Below, in pieces: positions 1 through 10,647 of a stretch of DNA of 64,000 bases (positions are counted from its first letter, which is position 1; the number at the start of each line of letters is the position of its first letter). The notes under the pieces were generated by a model. It was given only the letters and a program-made list of their open reading frames with translations. It made no database searches and had not been told where the DNA came from. The position numbers and the translations under genes are program-made. Location of the stretch: positions 1,107,001-1,171,000 of the forward strand of contig NC_003063.2 in NCBI RefSeq assembly GCF_000092025.1. Direction: 5' to 3'. The stretch is from Agrobacterium fabrum str. C58. Its GTDB lineage: Bacteria; Pseudomonadota; Alphaproteobacteria; Rhizobiales; Rhizobiaceae.

Positions 1-569
1 GCCACGGCGGAAATCCATGCCCGACGGGTATCCGCAGCCAGTTGCAACGTTTTCAGTGCCGCGCCCAGCTGCGCCTTGCGAAAGCCCGTATCGGCAATTT
101 CGACATTTTTTTTGAGCGTGGCGAGTGCCAGAATATTGCTGGTGAGGACACCTTCGATCGTCTTGTAGGCCCTGAGGCCCGGCGTGCCGATACCGGTCAG
201 CCCCAGGCCGATGCTTGGGTTGACCAGCAGGGTCGATTGCCATGCGGTGGCAGCCGATTCGCCCAGATCGGCGTAAGCCGCCTGCAGGCCCTTATTGTTC
301 AGCAGCGCGACCTGCACCGCCGTTTCGACGTCGAGGGTCTTGCTGGCTGCCATCAGCGTTTTGACGCGGGCCTCTGTTGCCCGTGCCTCGGCTCGGTTCT
401 GCACCCAGGCGGTCTGCTTTCCGGTCGCCTCGGATGTCTTCGCCGAGACAGTCGTAAAACCGGCGTCCCGGGAAGCATATTGTGCGGCGGATACGCAGCC
501 GCTGAGAAAAAGCGGCAACGACAGGATTGCCGCGAGTTTTGATCCGAGTGTGAATGGTCGTGTCATCAT
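1..569 (-). CDS. TolC-type outer membrane efflux lipoprotein (partial, 3' end beyond window)
   Basis: Outer membrane factor of a tripartite exporter, probably for metal ions (inferred from the His/Met-rich neighbour). The first 189 codons are present and the frame runs off the left edge. The N-terminus (MMTRPFTLGSK...) leads into a lipobox LSGC near residue 25, so the protein is probably a lipid-anchored channel like CusC or OprM. The following region (ETAVQVALLNNKGLQAAYADLG) fits the start of the OEP repeat. The ATG overlaps the stop codon of the upstream lipoprotein gene in an ATGA junction and has a GGAG 6 bases before it, so the two are translationally coupled. The substrate cannot be read from this fragment. 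Confidence 0.75.
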   Translation of the reverse strand, partial: MMTRPFTLGSKLAAILSLPLFLSGCVSAAQYASRDAGFTTVSAKTSEATGKQTAWVQNRAEARATEARVKTLMAASKTLDVETAVQVALLNNKGLQAAYADLGESAATAWQSTLLVNPSIGLGLTGIGTPGLRAYKTIEGVLTSNILALATLKKNVEIADTGFRKAQLGAALKTLQLAADTRRAWISAV

Positions 570-796
570 GACGGGTCTCCTTTCGGAGCCTGCGCATTGT
601 TCTGATCGCGCCAGGGTTTCGGATCGACCGGCATGCGGGCCGTGTAACCCGAGACCGGGGTCTGGTAGCGGGAAGGGACGACGCCAAGCGTTGGGTTTGC
701 CGCGTCGTCATAGGAGGCGGCATTATTCATCACGGATGTGGCTGTGCAGCCGCCCAGAAGCAGGGGCGCCGCGACCACAATATGGATCGGGTTCAT
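566..796 (-). CDS. Small secreted lipoprotein of the efflux operon
   Basis: A 76-residue protein with a short signal peptide and a lipobox LLGGC ending at Cys18, followed by a polar, proline-rich tail (RYQTPVSGYTARMPVDPKPW). No enzymatic domain is visible. It lies 87 bases downstream of a His/Met-rich secreted protein and overlaps the TolC-type gene by 4 bases, so it is probably an accessory lipoprotein of the same export system. The family is not recognised; the call rests on the lipobox and operon position. Confidence 0.6.
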   Translation of the reverse strand: MNPIHIVVAAPLLLGGCTATSVMNNAASYDDAANPTLGVVPSRYQTPVSGYTARMPVDPKPWRDQNNAQAPKGDPS

Positions 797-883
797 GAGT
801 GTTTTCCGAACAGGAGATGCAGCGGCGCGACGGCGCTAAAGCCGCTCACGCACGGTCATTGCCCAAAGGCGGGCTTTGCCTGT

Positions 884-1294
884 TCAGATATTGGGCGGAC
901 GGTGCAGCAGCGGGCTCTGGCCCGGTGCCTTGCTGTCGTCGGGGAAGGAACGGATGCTGCTGATGACGGGCGTGCCAATGCTGTCGTGGTCGATCAGAAC
1001 CGCCATGCCGAGACAGAAATCGCCGCAGCATTGCGGCTTTGCGGGCTTTTTGACGCCGCTGTCATTGTCGGCCATGTCGTGGTTATCATGATTGTCTGAT
1101 GTCATGGCCGAACCGCCATGATCCATCATCTTGCCGTGATCCATCATGGCGGACTGATCGTGCTGCATTCCCACGGTGTCGGGACCATGCATTGCGGCGT
1201 TGACGGTGGAAACGCTGTAGCCTGCCAGTGATAGGATCATCACCAGTCTAAACAGAAGGGCCAGCAATTTCGAGGCTCGCAACGTTTCACGCAT
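884..1294 (-). CDS. Secreted His/Met-rich protein, putative metal binding
   Basis: A 136-residue protein when started at the ATG at 1294, which places a hydrophobic signal segment (LLALLFRLVMILSLAGYSVS) at residues 8-27; the frame also opens 12 codons earlier at a TTG. The mature part begins with a cluster of Met and His residues (MHGPDTVGMQHDQSAMMDHG and more), followed by a Cys motif CCGDFC and a basic, proline-rich tail. Such Met/His clusters are typical of periplasmic copper or silver handling. The gene is first in the minus-strand set leading to a lipoprotein and a TolC-type channel, which supports a metal-resistance role. The specific metal is inferred only. Confidence 0.55.
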   Translation of the reverse strand: MRETLRASKLLALLFRLVMILSLAGYSVSTVNAAMHGPDTVGMQHDQSAMMDHGKMMDHGGSAMTSDNHDNHDMADNDSGVKKPAKPQCCGDFCLGMAVLIDHDSIGTPVISSIRSFPDDSKAPGQSPLLHRPPNI

Positions 1295-1390
1295 GTGCTT
1301 TAGAAAAGCCGTTGTCCCGTGATTTGTCAATGGATATACTTCATAACCATCGATGAAAACCTTGTTTTGAGGCTGATCGCCTCTGCAGCT

Positions 1391-2311
1391 TCATACAAAA
1401 CCGATCAGGGCTTCATCGAGAATGAGCAGCTTGCGGGCCTGCGTGCGGGCATATTCCTCGTAAAAACCCTGCGAAATCCACAGCGCGGAACGGCCGCGCC
1501 GTCCGCTCCAACCGATGCCGCCGATCAGTTCGGCTGCCGCAAGTTTGCGGCCGACATGGCTACGTGACAGGGAGAGCGAGGTCGCCAGCTGTGTTACGGT
1601 CTGCACATCGGTGAAACGCCTGCCCTGTTCGGCCGGGAGCTCCCGGTCGATCCCCGCGATCAGGCGGTCCATCAGCAGCCCGCCCGCATCGAACCAGTTG
1701 AAGATAATGGAAAGCGGGCCCGGACAACGCACTTCCGGATGGGAGAGAAATGCCCGCGACACATGGGGGTGAATGTGGGGAAGCGTGGTTTCCGAGCGCT
1801 GAATGAAGCGGGATGCCCGAAAACCTTCGTCGAGCAGGTCCAGCGCCTGAAAATGCACATCGTACCATTGCGCCAGCATGGCGAGAGCCGGCGGTGAAGG
1901 AACGACGCCTGTGGCTTGATCTTCGGTGGCATCTACCGGCCGTGTCAACCCGCGTTTCAGGGCTTCCTTGAAGAAGACATAAGCGACACGATCGCTGGCA
2001 AGGCCGTGCCGGAGTGCCAGATGGCCAAAATCTTCGCGCGTCAGGGCGATTTCACCCTCTTCGGCGGTGGATTTCTGAAAATAGAGCGCGAGGAGCGCGT
2101 GGCAAAGAAGCCGGCTCTGGCGTGTCGCGAAAAGCGTCGTCATCTCGGGTGAGCCCTCGTAAAGCGCGATGAAACTTCCCGCCAGCAGGCGCAGCGCCGC
2201 AGCGAAGGAATCTCTCCGGAGCATCGCGTCGATGTCGTCCGGTGCCGGTCCCCGGCGATCGGCGGTGGCGGCCGGCAATTGGGAAATCGCAAAGTCGAAA
2301 AAACTGGTCAT
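1391..2311 (-). CDS. Putative transcriptional regulator with C-terminal winged helix
   Basis: A 306-residue protein of a family I do not recognise. The ATG at 2311 was chosen because GGAGG lies just upstream; the frame could open 21 codons earlier but without a comparable site. The C-terminal third contains a helix-turn-helix-like stretch (VTQLATSLSLSRSHVGRKL, then a Gly/Arg-rich turn and ALWISQGF) that resembles a winged helix. The rest is mainly helical with no membrane segment or catalytic motif. Its neighbours are an AraC-type regulator and the metal-efflux set, all on the same strand, so it may control one of them. DNA binding is an inference from the C-terminal pattern. Confidence 0.5.
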   Translation of the reverse strand: MTSFFDFAISQLPAATADRRGPAPDDIDAMLRRDSFAAALRLLAGSFIALYEGSPEMTTLFATRQSRLLCHALLALYFQKSTAEEGEIALTREDFGHLALRHGLASDRVAYVFFKEALKRGLTRPVDATEDQATGVVPSPPALAMLAQWYDVHFQALDLLDEGFRASRFIQRSETTLPHIHPHVSRAFLSHPEVRCPGPLSIIFNWFDAGGLLMDRLIAGIDRELPAEQGRRFTDVQTVTQLATSLSLSRSHVGRKLAAAELIGGIGWSGRRGRSALWISQGFYEEYARTQARKLLILDEALIGFV

Positions 2312-2393
2312 GGCCCCCTCCGGGATGAGGTGATCTACGGGCCTTACAGGAGGTGAAATGGCGCGTCTTCTCATTGCGCGCAGAGCTGAAATT

Positions 2394-3362
2394 TTAAGCC
2401 GACGGCATATCCGTGATGCGGGCTTCGCCGGGTGTCATGCCATAGGTGGCGGTGAATACCCGGTAGAAAGTGGCGAGGCTGTCGAAGCCGCAGCCATAGG
2501 CGATCTGCGTGACCGGCAAGGCGGGAAACGCCAGCAGCAATCGTTTTGCTTCCTCGATCCGCATGGCGGAAAGCGTGCGGGAAAACGATAGTTCCGCGCC
2601 TTCGAAGACGACATGCAATTGCCGCAGCGAAATGCCGAGTTCTCTTGCCACCGTAGCAGGCGAAAGCTCCTGACGGGCTTTTTTCCGCATCATGATTTCC
2701 TGAGCCGTATAACAGAGCCCGGTCCTGAGTGCTGCGCGGACCTCCGGCATGGCGGGCGAAAGCCGGCCCCGGACCGCCATGGCCAGCCGGGCAATGTGGG
2801 CCACGTCACGGGCAGGGTCGATAAGCCTGGCGTGATCGGCGTTGAGCGCATCGAAAAGCGCCCGGAAGGGGCGGGAAACGGCGGTATTCTCTGCATACCG
2901 TGTGGCAAACAGGTCGTCGGTCGGCTGGCCGAGCATGACCTCGTAGTCCACCGGGATTTTCAGCATCCTGTAGTGAAAAGCAGCCTCGCCGCCCGGTATC
3001 GCGTCATAGGGCAGGTCCGAATAGTTGATGGTGATATCGCCGCCGCTGACGTTGTGAACCCGGTCCCGGCCGGCATGCAGAAATCCAGAGCCCTTCACCT
3101 GCAAGCCGATGCAGAGGCTGTCGCCGGCGATGCGGGCAATATCGGCTTCGGTGCGGTTGACCCGATAGGAGGAGGCGCGCATTTCTGTTGCGACAGCACC
3201 GGTGAGCGCCCGCGCCTGAAACGAACCCTTGAAGCTGTGGCGGAGATCCCGTGCCAGCTCGATGGTCACGCCGAACAGGCTTTTGCCGCGCACCTCCCGC
3301 CATTGGTCGAAGCGGTGCTCGGGCAGAAAATCATCGGTTGCGAAACGGATGATGGTGTTCGT
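2394..3362 (-). CDS. AraC family transcriptional regulator (apparent ACG start)
   Basis: The C-terminal AraC domain is clear: first HTH around SPATVARELGISLRQLHVVFE, second around LPVTQIAYGCGFDSLATFYRVF, ending GMTPGEAR. The first conventional start is a GTG at 3293 (299 residues), but the frame upstream encodes TNTIIRFATDDFLPEHRFDQW, which matches the usual N-terminus of AraC proteins with a ligand-sensing AraC-binding-2-type domain. A stop lies shortly further up and there is no ATG, GTG or TTG between. A strong GGGGAGGA sits 7 bases before an ACG codon at 3362, so the native start is probably this ACG (322 residues) or a mutated ATG. The ligand is unknown. Confidence 0.8.
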   Translation of the reverse strand, partial: TNTIIRFATDDFLPEHRFDQWREVRGKSLFGVTIELARDLRHSFKGSFQARALTGAVATEMRASSYRVNRTEADIARIAGDSLCIGLQVKGSGFLHAGRDRVHNVSGGDITINYSDLPYDAIPGGEAAFHYRMLKIPVDYEVMLGQPTDDLFATRYAENTAVSRPFRALFDALNADHARLIDPARDVAHIARLAMAVRGRLSPAMPEVRAALRTGLCYTAQEIMMRKKARQELSPATVARELGISLRQLHVVFEGAELSFSRTLSAMRIEEAKRLLLAFPALPVTQIAYGCGFDSLATFYRVFTATYGMTPGEARITDMPSA

Positions 3363-3392
3363 GGCCTTGTCCTCCCCGACGATGCCGGCGGT

Positions 3393-3839
3393 CTATTTTT
3401 GCGTTGCGCGAAATCGAAGATGGACGAGCGGATAGGGGCGCCCCTGTCCGTCGAGGTCGGAGCGCCCCGTCGGCTCGAAGCCCAGTCGGCGATAAAAGCC
3501 CCGCGCTTCGCCATTCTGCTCGTTGACATCGGTGGTCAGCGCGGGATGAAGCGCAAGCGCGCTTTCCACCAGTGCCTTGCCGATGCCTTTGCCGTGGTGG
3601 TCCGGATCGATGAAAAGCGCCTCCATATGCCCTTCATGCAGAAACATGAAGCCGAGGGCATGATCTGCAGCATCGACGGCGAGCATCAGCGGTACCTGCG
3701 GCAGGAAAGCTCTGACTTCCTCACCGATCGCGGCGCGATCCGCCGGAAGGAGGAAGCCATGGGTGGCATCGACGGCCCTGCTCCATATGTCGAGGATGCG
3801 GGCCGTGTCGCGGCTGTTGGAGGCACGAAATGTTATCAT
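3393..3839 (-). CDS. GNAT family N-acetyltransferase, YjaB-like
   Basis: A 148-residue single-domain GNAT protein. It aligns closely with E. coli YjaB from memory: IWSRAVDATHGFL, VRAFLPQVPLMLAVD, HMEALFIDPD, LTTDVNEQNGEARGFYRRLG and GRPYPLVHL are near-identical landmarks. The acetyl-CoA pyrophosphate loop is HHGKGIGKAL (residues 81-90). The ATG at 3839 follows AAGGGTGGG; an earlier in-frame start would add only five residues. The physiological acceptor of YjaB-type enzymes is not established. It is a separate small gene upstream of the AraC regulator on the same strand and divergent from bioB. Confidence 0.85.
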   Translation of the reverse strand: MITFRASNSRDTARILDIWSRAVDATHGFLLPADRAAIGEEVRAFLPQVPLMLAVDAADHALGFMFLHEGHMEALFIDPDHHGKGIGKALVESALALHPALTTDVNEQNGEARGFYRRLGFEPTGRSDLDGQGRPYPLVHLRFRATQK

Positions 3840-3999
3840 GCCCACCCTTAGCAATTGCGATCTTTTCGCGCCATGGGCGGGTCCGATCTTTTCGTGAGCA
3901 TATGCGTACTCAATGAATTTCTACGCCAAAACGCGCGTGTCTAACCCCCGCTTGATCCCATCTGTATTCGGTGCCGGAAAACGCTTTCGAAAAAAGTGC

Positions 4000-4049
4000 T
4001 TGCAAAATGCCGTCCGAAAAAAATAGATAAAAAGAAGTTCTATCTATTT
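4000..4049 (+). promoter_or_regulatory. bioB promoter with overlapping BioR-like operator
   Basis: A sigma70-like promoter is visible: TTGCAA at 4000-4005, 18 bases, TAGATA at 4024-4029. The -10 element lies inside the left arm of a perfect 9-bp inverted repeat, AAATAGATA (4021-4029) and TATCTATTT (4041-4049), separated by 11 bases. BioR, the GntR-type biotin repressor of alphaproteobacteria, recognises TTATCTATAA-like palindromes, and these arms carry the TATCTA core. Binding over the -10 region would block transcription of the whole bio operon. The bioR gene itself is not in the window. Promoter spacing and repeat are seen directly; the regulator assignment is from family knowledge. Confidence 0.65.
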
Positions 4050-4071
4050 ATTTTTGGAAAGAGGTCGACAT

Positions 4072-5091
4072 ATGGACCAGCTTGCGACGCAAATTGACGG
4101 AAAACCAGCCTCGATTCCGGCGGTTGAAACCAGCTCCTCTCTTGAGGAGGCAAAAATTATCTATAATTTGCCATTTAACGACCTGCTATTCCGTGCGCAG
4201 CAGGTGCACCGCTGTCATTTCGACGCGAACGCGATCCAGATGAGCCGGCTCTTGTCGATCAAGACTGGCGGCTGCCCTGAAGATTGCAGCTATTGCAGCC
4301 AGTCCGCCCGCAATCCGACTGGTCTCAAGGCTTCCAAGCTCATGGAAGTGGAACGGGTGCTGGCCGAGGCGCGCAAGGCGAAGGAGGGCGGGGCGACGCG
4401 TTATTGCATGGGGGCGGCCTGGCGTAATCCTAAGGAGCGCGACATGGAGGCCGTGGTCGCCATGGTCGAGGGCGTGAAGGCGCTCGACATGGAAACCTGC
4501 ATGACGCTCGGCATGCTGACGCCGGAACAATCCGAACGGCTGGCCGATGCCGGCCTGGACTATTACAATCACAACGTCGATACGTCAGAGCGGTTTTATT
4601 CCGAGATCATCACCACCCGCACCTTCGAGGACCGGCTGGAGACGCTCGCCAATGTCCGCGATGCCGGCATCAAGGTCTGTGCCGGTGGTATTCTCGGCAT
4701 GGGGGAAACGGTCGAAGACCGGATTTCGATGCTGGTAACGCTTGCCAACCTGCCGGTTCCGCCGGAAAGCGTGCCGATCAACATGCTGATCCCGATCCCG
4801 GGCTCGAAACTGGCCAATGCCGATCCCGTCGACCCGATCGATTTTGTGCGCACCATTGCGCTCGCGCGCATCCTGATGCCGCGTTCGCATGTGCGGCTTT
4901 CGGCCGGGCGCACGGAAATGAGTGATGAGACGCAGGCGCTGTGTTTCCTCGCCGGCGCCAATTCCATCTTCATCGGCGAAACGCTGCTGACGGCAGATAA
5001 TCCGGGGGAGGATCACGATACGGCGCTCTTCCGGCGGCTCGGCCTGAAGCCGATGGAGCTGCAATCTTCCGAGGCGGGAGGCTGCCGGTGA
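4072..5091 (+). CDS. bioB: Biotin synthase
   Basis: A 339-residue radical SAM enzyme that inserts sulfur into dethiobiotin, the last step of biotin synthesis. The cluster-binding motif CPEDCSYC gives Cys68, Cys72 and Cys75, and the surrounding [19 protein letters not shown] is diagnostic for BioB. Other landmarks are [17 protein letters not shown] (for the auxiliary cluster and substrate), [10 protein letters not shown] and RLSAGR. The ATG at 4072 is preceded by GAAAGAGG. It is first in bioB-F-D-A-Z and its stop codon overlaps the GTG of bioF in GTGA. Length and motifs are typical. Confidence 0.97.
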   Translation: MDQLATQIDGKPASIPAVETSSSLEEAKIIYNLPFNDLLFRAQQVHRCHFDANAIQMSRLLSIKTGGCPEDCSYCSQSARNPTGLKASKLMEVERVLAEARKAKEGGATRYCMGAAWRNPKERDMEAVVAMVEGVKALDMETCMTLGMLTPEQSERLADAGLDYYNHNVDTSERFYSEIITTRTFEDRLETLANVRDAGIKVCAGGILGMGETVEDRISMLVTLANLPVPPESVPINMLIPIPGSKLANADPVDPIDFVRTIALARILMPRSHVRLSAGRTEMSDETQALCFLAGANSIFIGETLLTADNPGEDHDTALFRRLGLKPMELQSSEAGGCR

Positions 5092-6233
5092 ATATCGCGG
5101 CGCTCTCTCCTTATGAGGCGAAGCTTGCCGGCCTTAGCCGCAAATCGCGCCTGCGTGCGCTTGCGCCCCGGGAGGGGATCGATTTCACCTCCAACGACTA
5201 TCTCGGGCTTGCCGAAGCGCCGCGCCTGAAGGCGGCGATTGCTCACGCCATTGGCAAAGGCGTGCCGGTGGGCGCCGGCGGTTCACGGCTGCTGCGCGGC
5301 AATCACCCCGAACATGAGGCGCTGGAATCGGAAGCGGCGGCGTTTTTCGGGGCCGAAAAAGCCATCTATTTCGGCAGCGGTTTTGCCGCCAATGTCGCGC
5401 TTTTTTCCACCCTGCCTTTGCGGGACGATATTGTTCTCCATGATGCCCTGATCCATGCCAGCGTGCATGATGGCATTGCGGCGGGCAAGGCGAAGGCGGT
5501 GGCCGTGCCGCATAATGAGGTGGAGGCTTTCCAGCGGGAGATAATCCGCTGGCGGCAGGCGGGTGGTAGCGGCCGGCCGTGGATCGCGGTCGAGAGCCTT
5601 TATTCCATGGATGGCGATTGCGCGCCGCTTGCAGCCCTGGCCGATCTTGCCGAACGGCATGGCGGTTTTCTGGTTGTCGATGAAGCACATGCCACCGGCG
5701 TCTTCGGCCCCGGTGGGCGTGGTCTTGCCGCGCAACTGGAAGGCCGGAGCAATGTGCTGGCCCTTCATACCTGCGGCAAGGCGCTCGGTGCCTCCGGTGC
5801 GCTTTTGAGCCTGCCTGCGGTTCTTGCCGATTATCTCGTGAACCGCGCCCGCGGTTTCATCTATTCCACCGCGCCTTCGCCGCTGATGGCGGCGGCGGTG
5901 CGGGAGGCCTTGCGCATCGTCGCGGACGAACCCTCAAGGCGGTCGCGACTGGCCGAGTTGGTAGGTTTTGCCGGCGAAGAATTGCAAAGCCAGCTGGGTG
6001 TGACACCCAGCGGTTCGCAGATCCTGCCGGTGATGATCGGCGACAATGCCCGCTCACTGAAGATTGCTGCACGGCTGAGCCAAGGCGGTTTCGATGTGCG
6101 GGCGATCCGCCCGCCGACGGTACCGGAAGGCACGGGGCGGCTACGCATCGCCATCACGCTCAACGTGGATGAAAGCCAGATTGCCGCCATGGTCGGCTTG
6201 CTTGCCGTTTCGATGCGGGAGGAAGCGGCATGA
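5088..6233 (+). CDS. bioF: 8-amino-7-oxononanoate synthase
   Basis: A 381-residue PLP-dependent alpha-oxoamine synthase that condenses pimeloyl-ACP (or CoA) with alanine. The family pattern SNDYLGL (35-41), [10 protein letters not shown] (96-105), DEAHATG with Asp198 and His201, and the PLP Schiff-base Lys231 in [12 protein letters not shown] are all present. The start is a GTG at 5088 that overlaps the bioB stop, a common arrangement for coupled translation; its own stop overlaps the ATG of bioD. The length is normal for the family. Confidence 0.96.
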   Translation: MNIAALSPYEAKLAGLSRKSRLRALAPREGIDFTSNDYLGLAEAPRLKAAIAHAIGKGVPVGAGGSRLLRGNHPEHEALESEAAAFFGAEKAIYFGSGFAANVALFSTLPLRDDIVLHDALIHASVHDGIAAGKAKAVAVPHNEVEAFQREIIRWRQAGGSGRPWIAVESLYSMDGDCAPLAALADLAERHGGFLVVDEAHATGVFGPGGRGLAAQLEGRSNVLALHTCGKALGASGALLSLPAVLADYLVNRARGFIYSTAPSPLMAAAVREALRIVADEPSRRSRLAELVGFAGEELQSQLGVTPSGSQILPVMIGDNARSLKIAARLSQGGFDVRAIRPPTVPEGTGRLRIAITLNVDESQIAAMVGLLAVSMREEAA

Positions 6234-6864
6234 GCCTGCGTTTCGTGATTTCTGGCACGGATACCGGCATCGGCAAGACGGTTTTTGCGGCAGCGCTTAC
6301 CCATGCTCTTGAGGCCCATTACTGGAAGCCGGTGCAGTCAGGGCTGGAGGAAGAAACCGACAGCCAGACGGTGGCAAGGCTCGCCGGCGCGTCGCACGCG
6401 CGCATCCTGCCGGAAGCCTATCGGTTGAAGACGCCCGCCTCGCCGCATCTTTCGGCGCGTCTCGACAATGTCTCAATCGATCCCGCGCGTCTGCTTCCGC
6501 CGCGACCGGACGGGCCGCTTGTCATCGAAGGGGCTGGCGGGCTTCTGGTGCCGTTGACGGACAGGCTGCTCTTCGCCGATATCTTTGCCCTCTGGCAAAT
6601 TCCGCTCATCCTGTGCGCCAGAACCGCACTTGGCACCATCAACCACACGCTGCTGTCGCTCGAGGCGCTGCGGCATCGCGCCATTCCGGTGCAGGGCGTG
6701 GTTTTCATCGGCGATGAAGACAGGGAAAACGAGCGCGTCATAACCGATATCGGCGCGGTGCGCCGGCTCGGCCGTTTGCCGCGCCTGCCGGAATTGACGC
6801 CCGAGGCATTACATCAGGCCTTCGCCCAACACTTCAATCTCGCTGATTTTCTGGAGGTGCCGGC

Positions 6865-6868
<4 letters not shown>
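6230..6868 (+). CDS. bioD: Dethiobiotin synthetase
   Basis: A 212-residue ATP-dependent carboxylase that closes the ureido ring of 7,8-diaminononanoate. The N-terminal P-loop is GTDTGIGKT (residues 9-17), followed by the substrate region YWKPVQSG and the conserved [11 protein letters not shown]. It overlaps bioF by ATGA at its 5' end and bioA by ATGA at its 3' end, so the reading frames are tightly coupled. It is slightly shorter than E. coli BioD but all core motifs are present. Confidence 0.95.
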
Positions 6869-9181
<2,313 letters not shown>

Positions 9182-9217
9182 TCTTGCGGCTATCGCAATG
9201 AGGTGACGCGGCGCGTT

Positions 9218-10111
9218 TCAGCGCCAGAACACCAGCGCCATGCCGATAACGACGAGCGCGGCTCCCACCCATGCGCCGGATGCCGGCCGCTCGCCCGTTC
9301 GCAGCCAGAGCAATGGCAGGATGATGACGGGTGTTGTTGCGGAGAGCGTCGAGACAATGCCGACCTTGCCGCCGGACAGCGCAAAAAGCAGCAGCGTCAT
9401 GCCGAAACCAAGCCCGATGCTGCCGGTCAGCACCGTCCGCAGGAAAATGCTGACGGTTAACGACCCATTGGGTTTGACGGCTTTGATGGGGAGCATCGTC
9501 AAGGCGGTAAGGCAGATGGCGGCGACGCCGACCCGCAGCATGGAGGCGGCAATGGGATCGACCCCCGATGCCATGACCGGTCTTGCAATGAGGGAACCGA
9601 CCGCCTGGCTGAGCGCTGCGAGAAGGCCGAAGAGCACGCCTAGCCAGAGCGGCCCCTTCACGCTTTCCCATGCGTGCAGCTGCGACTTGCGCTTGCCGAA
9701 GAGGATGGCGAGCAGAACGCCCGCAAGGGTGAGGCCAATACCGGCGACGGCTGTGGCGGAAAGCTGCTCGCCAAGGATGGCCCAGCCAAGCACGGCGGCG
9801 ATCGGAGCATTGAGCGCAAACAGGATTCCCGAGCGCCGCGGCCCCAGCCGGTTCAGGCAGGTGAAAAGCAGCGTATCGCCAACGAAGATGCCGATGAAGC
9901 CGGACAGCAGCAGCGCCCACAACGCGTCCGGCTGCAAATCCCGCCAGGTTCCCGATGCGAGGACGTAAAGACCGAGCACCGAGGCGACGAAAAGCTGCCT
10001 TGTCCGGTTGAAGGCGAGCGCGCCAAGATGTCCCGCCGGGCGGGCGGAAATAAGTCCTGTCATCGCCCAGCAGGTTGCGGCGCCCACGGCAGCCAATTCA
10101 TAGATTACCAT
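9218..10111 (-). CDS. EamA/DMT family transporter
   Basis: A 297-residue inner membrane protein with about ten hydrophobic segments arranged as two EamA repeats, each with a conserved pattern near its end (LFALNAPIAAVLGWAILGE and LSATTPVIILPLLWLRTGE). The ATG at 10111 follows GGAACGAG and puts a membrane helix at the N-terminus; longer openings add an unlikely polar stretch overlapping the tautomerase gene. Members export or import small metabolites such as amino acids. The substrate cannot be told from sequence. Confidence 0.85.
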   Translation of the reverse strand: MVIYELAAVGAATCWAMTGLISARPAGHLGALAFNRTRQLFVASVLGLYVLASGTWRDLQPDALWALLLSGFIGIFVGDTLLFTCLNRLGPRRSGILFALNAPIAAVLGWAILGEQLSATAVAGIGLTLAGVLLAILFGKRKSQLHAWESVKGPLWLGVLFGLLAALSQAVGSLIARPVMASGVDPIAASMLRVGVAAICLTALTMLPIKAVKPNGSLTVSIFLRTVLTGSIGLGFGMTLLLFALSGGKVGIVSTLSATTPVIILPLLWLRTGERPASGAWVGAALVVIGMALVFWR

Positions 10112-10154
10112 CTCGTTCCACTGCTCCGCGGGCCTGCCTGATCGTCTCGCCCTA

Positions 10155-10556
10155 TCATACGTGCTTGCGCGCCCATCGCTGGTTCTGCGTTTGCCCGCCA
10201 TAACCATAGGCGTCGCCATCCACGGCGTGGACCAGCACATAGCTTGCTTCGTGCACCGGGCCAAGCAGCCTGTTCATCTCTTCATAAACGCGGCGCACCC
10301 ATTCGGTCGTCTCGTCCTTTATGTTGGTGTGATCGGTAATCGAGACCTCGACATAAAATGTTGCGACCTTCTGTTCGGCGACGCTCGATCCGGCAATAAT
10401 CCAGTCAGCGGGATCGGCACTTTCGACGAGAACGGCGGTAACCGCCGGGTCCTTGTGTAGGGTTTCAGCGGTCAGCCGGGACAACAGCGCTGCGACTTCC
10501 AGTTTTGGATCGGCTGTATTCTGCGGTCTGGTGTAACGCGCTTTGATCATGGGCAT
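10155..10556 (-). CDS. Tautomerase superfamily protein
   Basis: A 133-residue protein whose first residues MPMIKARY give the Pro1 (after Met removal) that acts as catalytic base in 4-oxalocrotonate tautomerase-like enzymes. The rest forms the beta-alpha-beta pattern twice (PADWIIAGSSV, ATFYVEVSITD, EASYVLVHAVDGDAYGYGG), as in the longer members. The ATG at 10556 has an ideal AAGGAG upstream. It is divergent from a LysR-type regulator, which probably controls it. The natural substrate is unknown. Confidence 0.8.
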   Translation of the reverse strand: MPMIKARYTRPQNTADPKLEVAALLSRLTAETLHKDPAVTAVLVESADPADWIIAGSSVAEQKVATFYVEVSITDHTNIKDETTEWVRRVYEEMNRLLGPVHEASYVLVHAVDGDAYGYGGQTQNQRWARKHV

Positions 10557-10612
10557 GGTGTCATCTCCTTGTTGCCGAAAACCAACTTGCGCAGATTTCA
10601 TCATAATGAGAA

Positions 10613-10628
10613 GATAATGATTATTATT
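10613..10628. promoter_or_regulatory. AT-rich inverted repeat between tautomerase and LysR genes
   Basis: ATAAT (10614-10618) and ATTAT (10623-10627) form a short inverted repeat in the 91-bp divergent gap, just upstream of the LysR-type gene. LysR proteins often bind AT-rich dyads of the T-N11-A type in such a place. The repeat is short and the region is AT-rich anyway, so this is a weak call. Confidence 0.3.
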
Positions 10629-10647
10629 CCATTCATAGCGATTTCAT

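Noticed and set aside
2613..3851. A 412-codon open frame on the plus strand
   Set aside because: It is antisense to the AraC regulator and the GNAT gene, both with clear family motifs, and its own translation shows no recognisable domain or good ribosome site.
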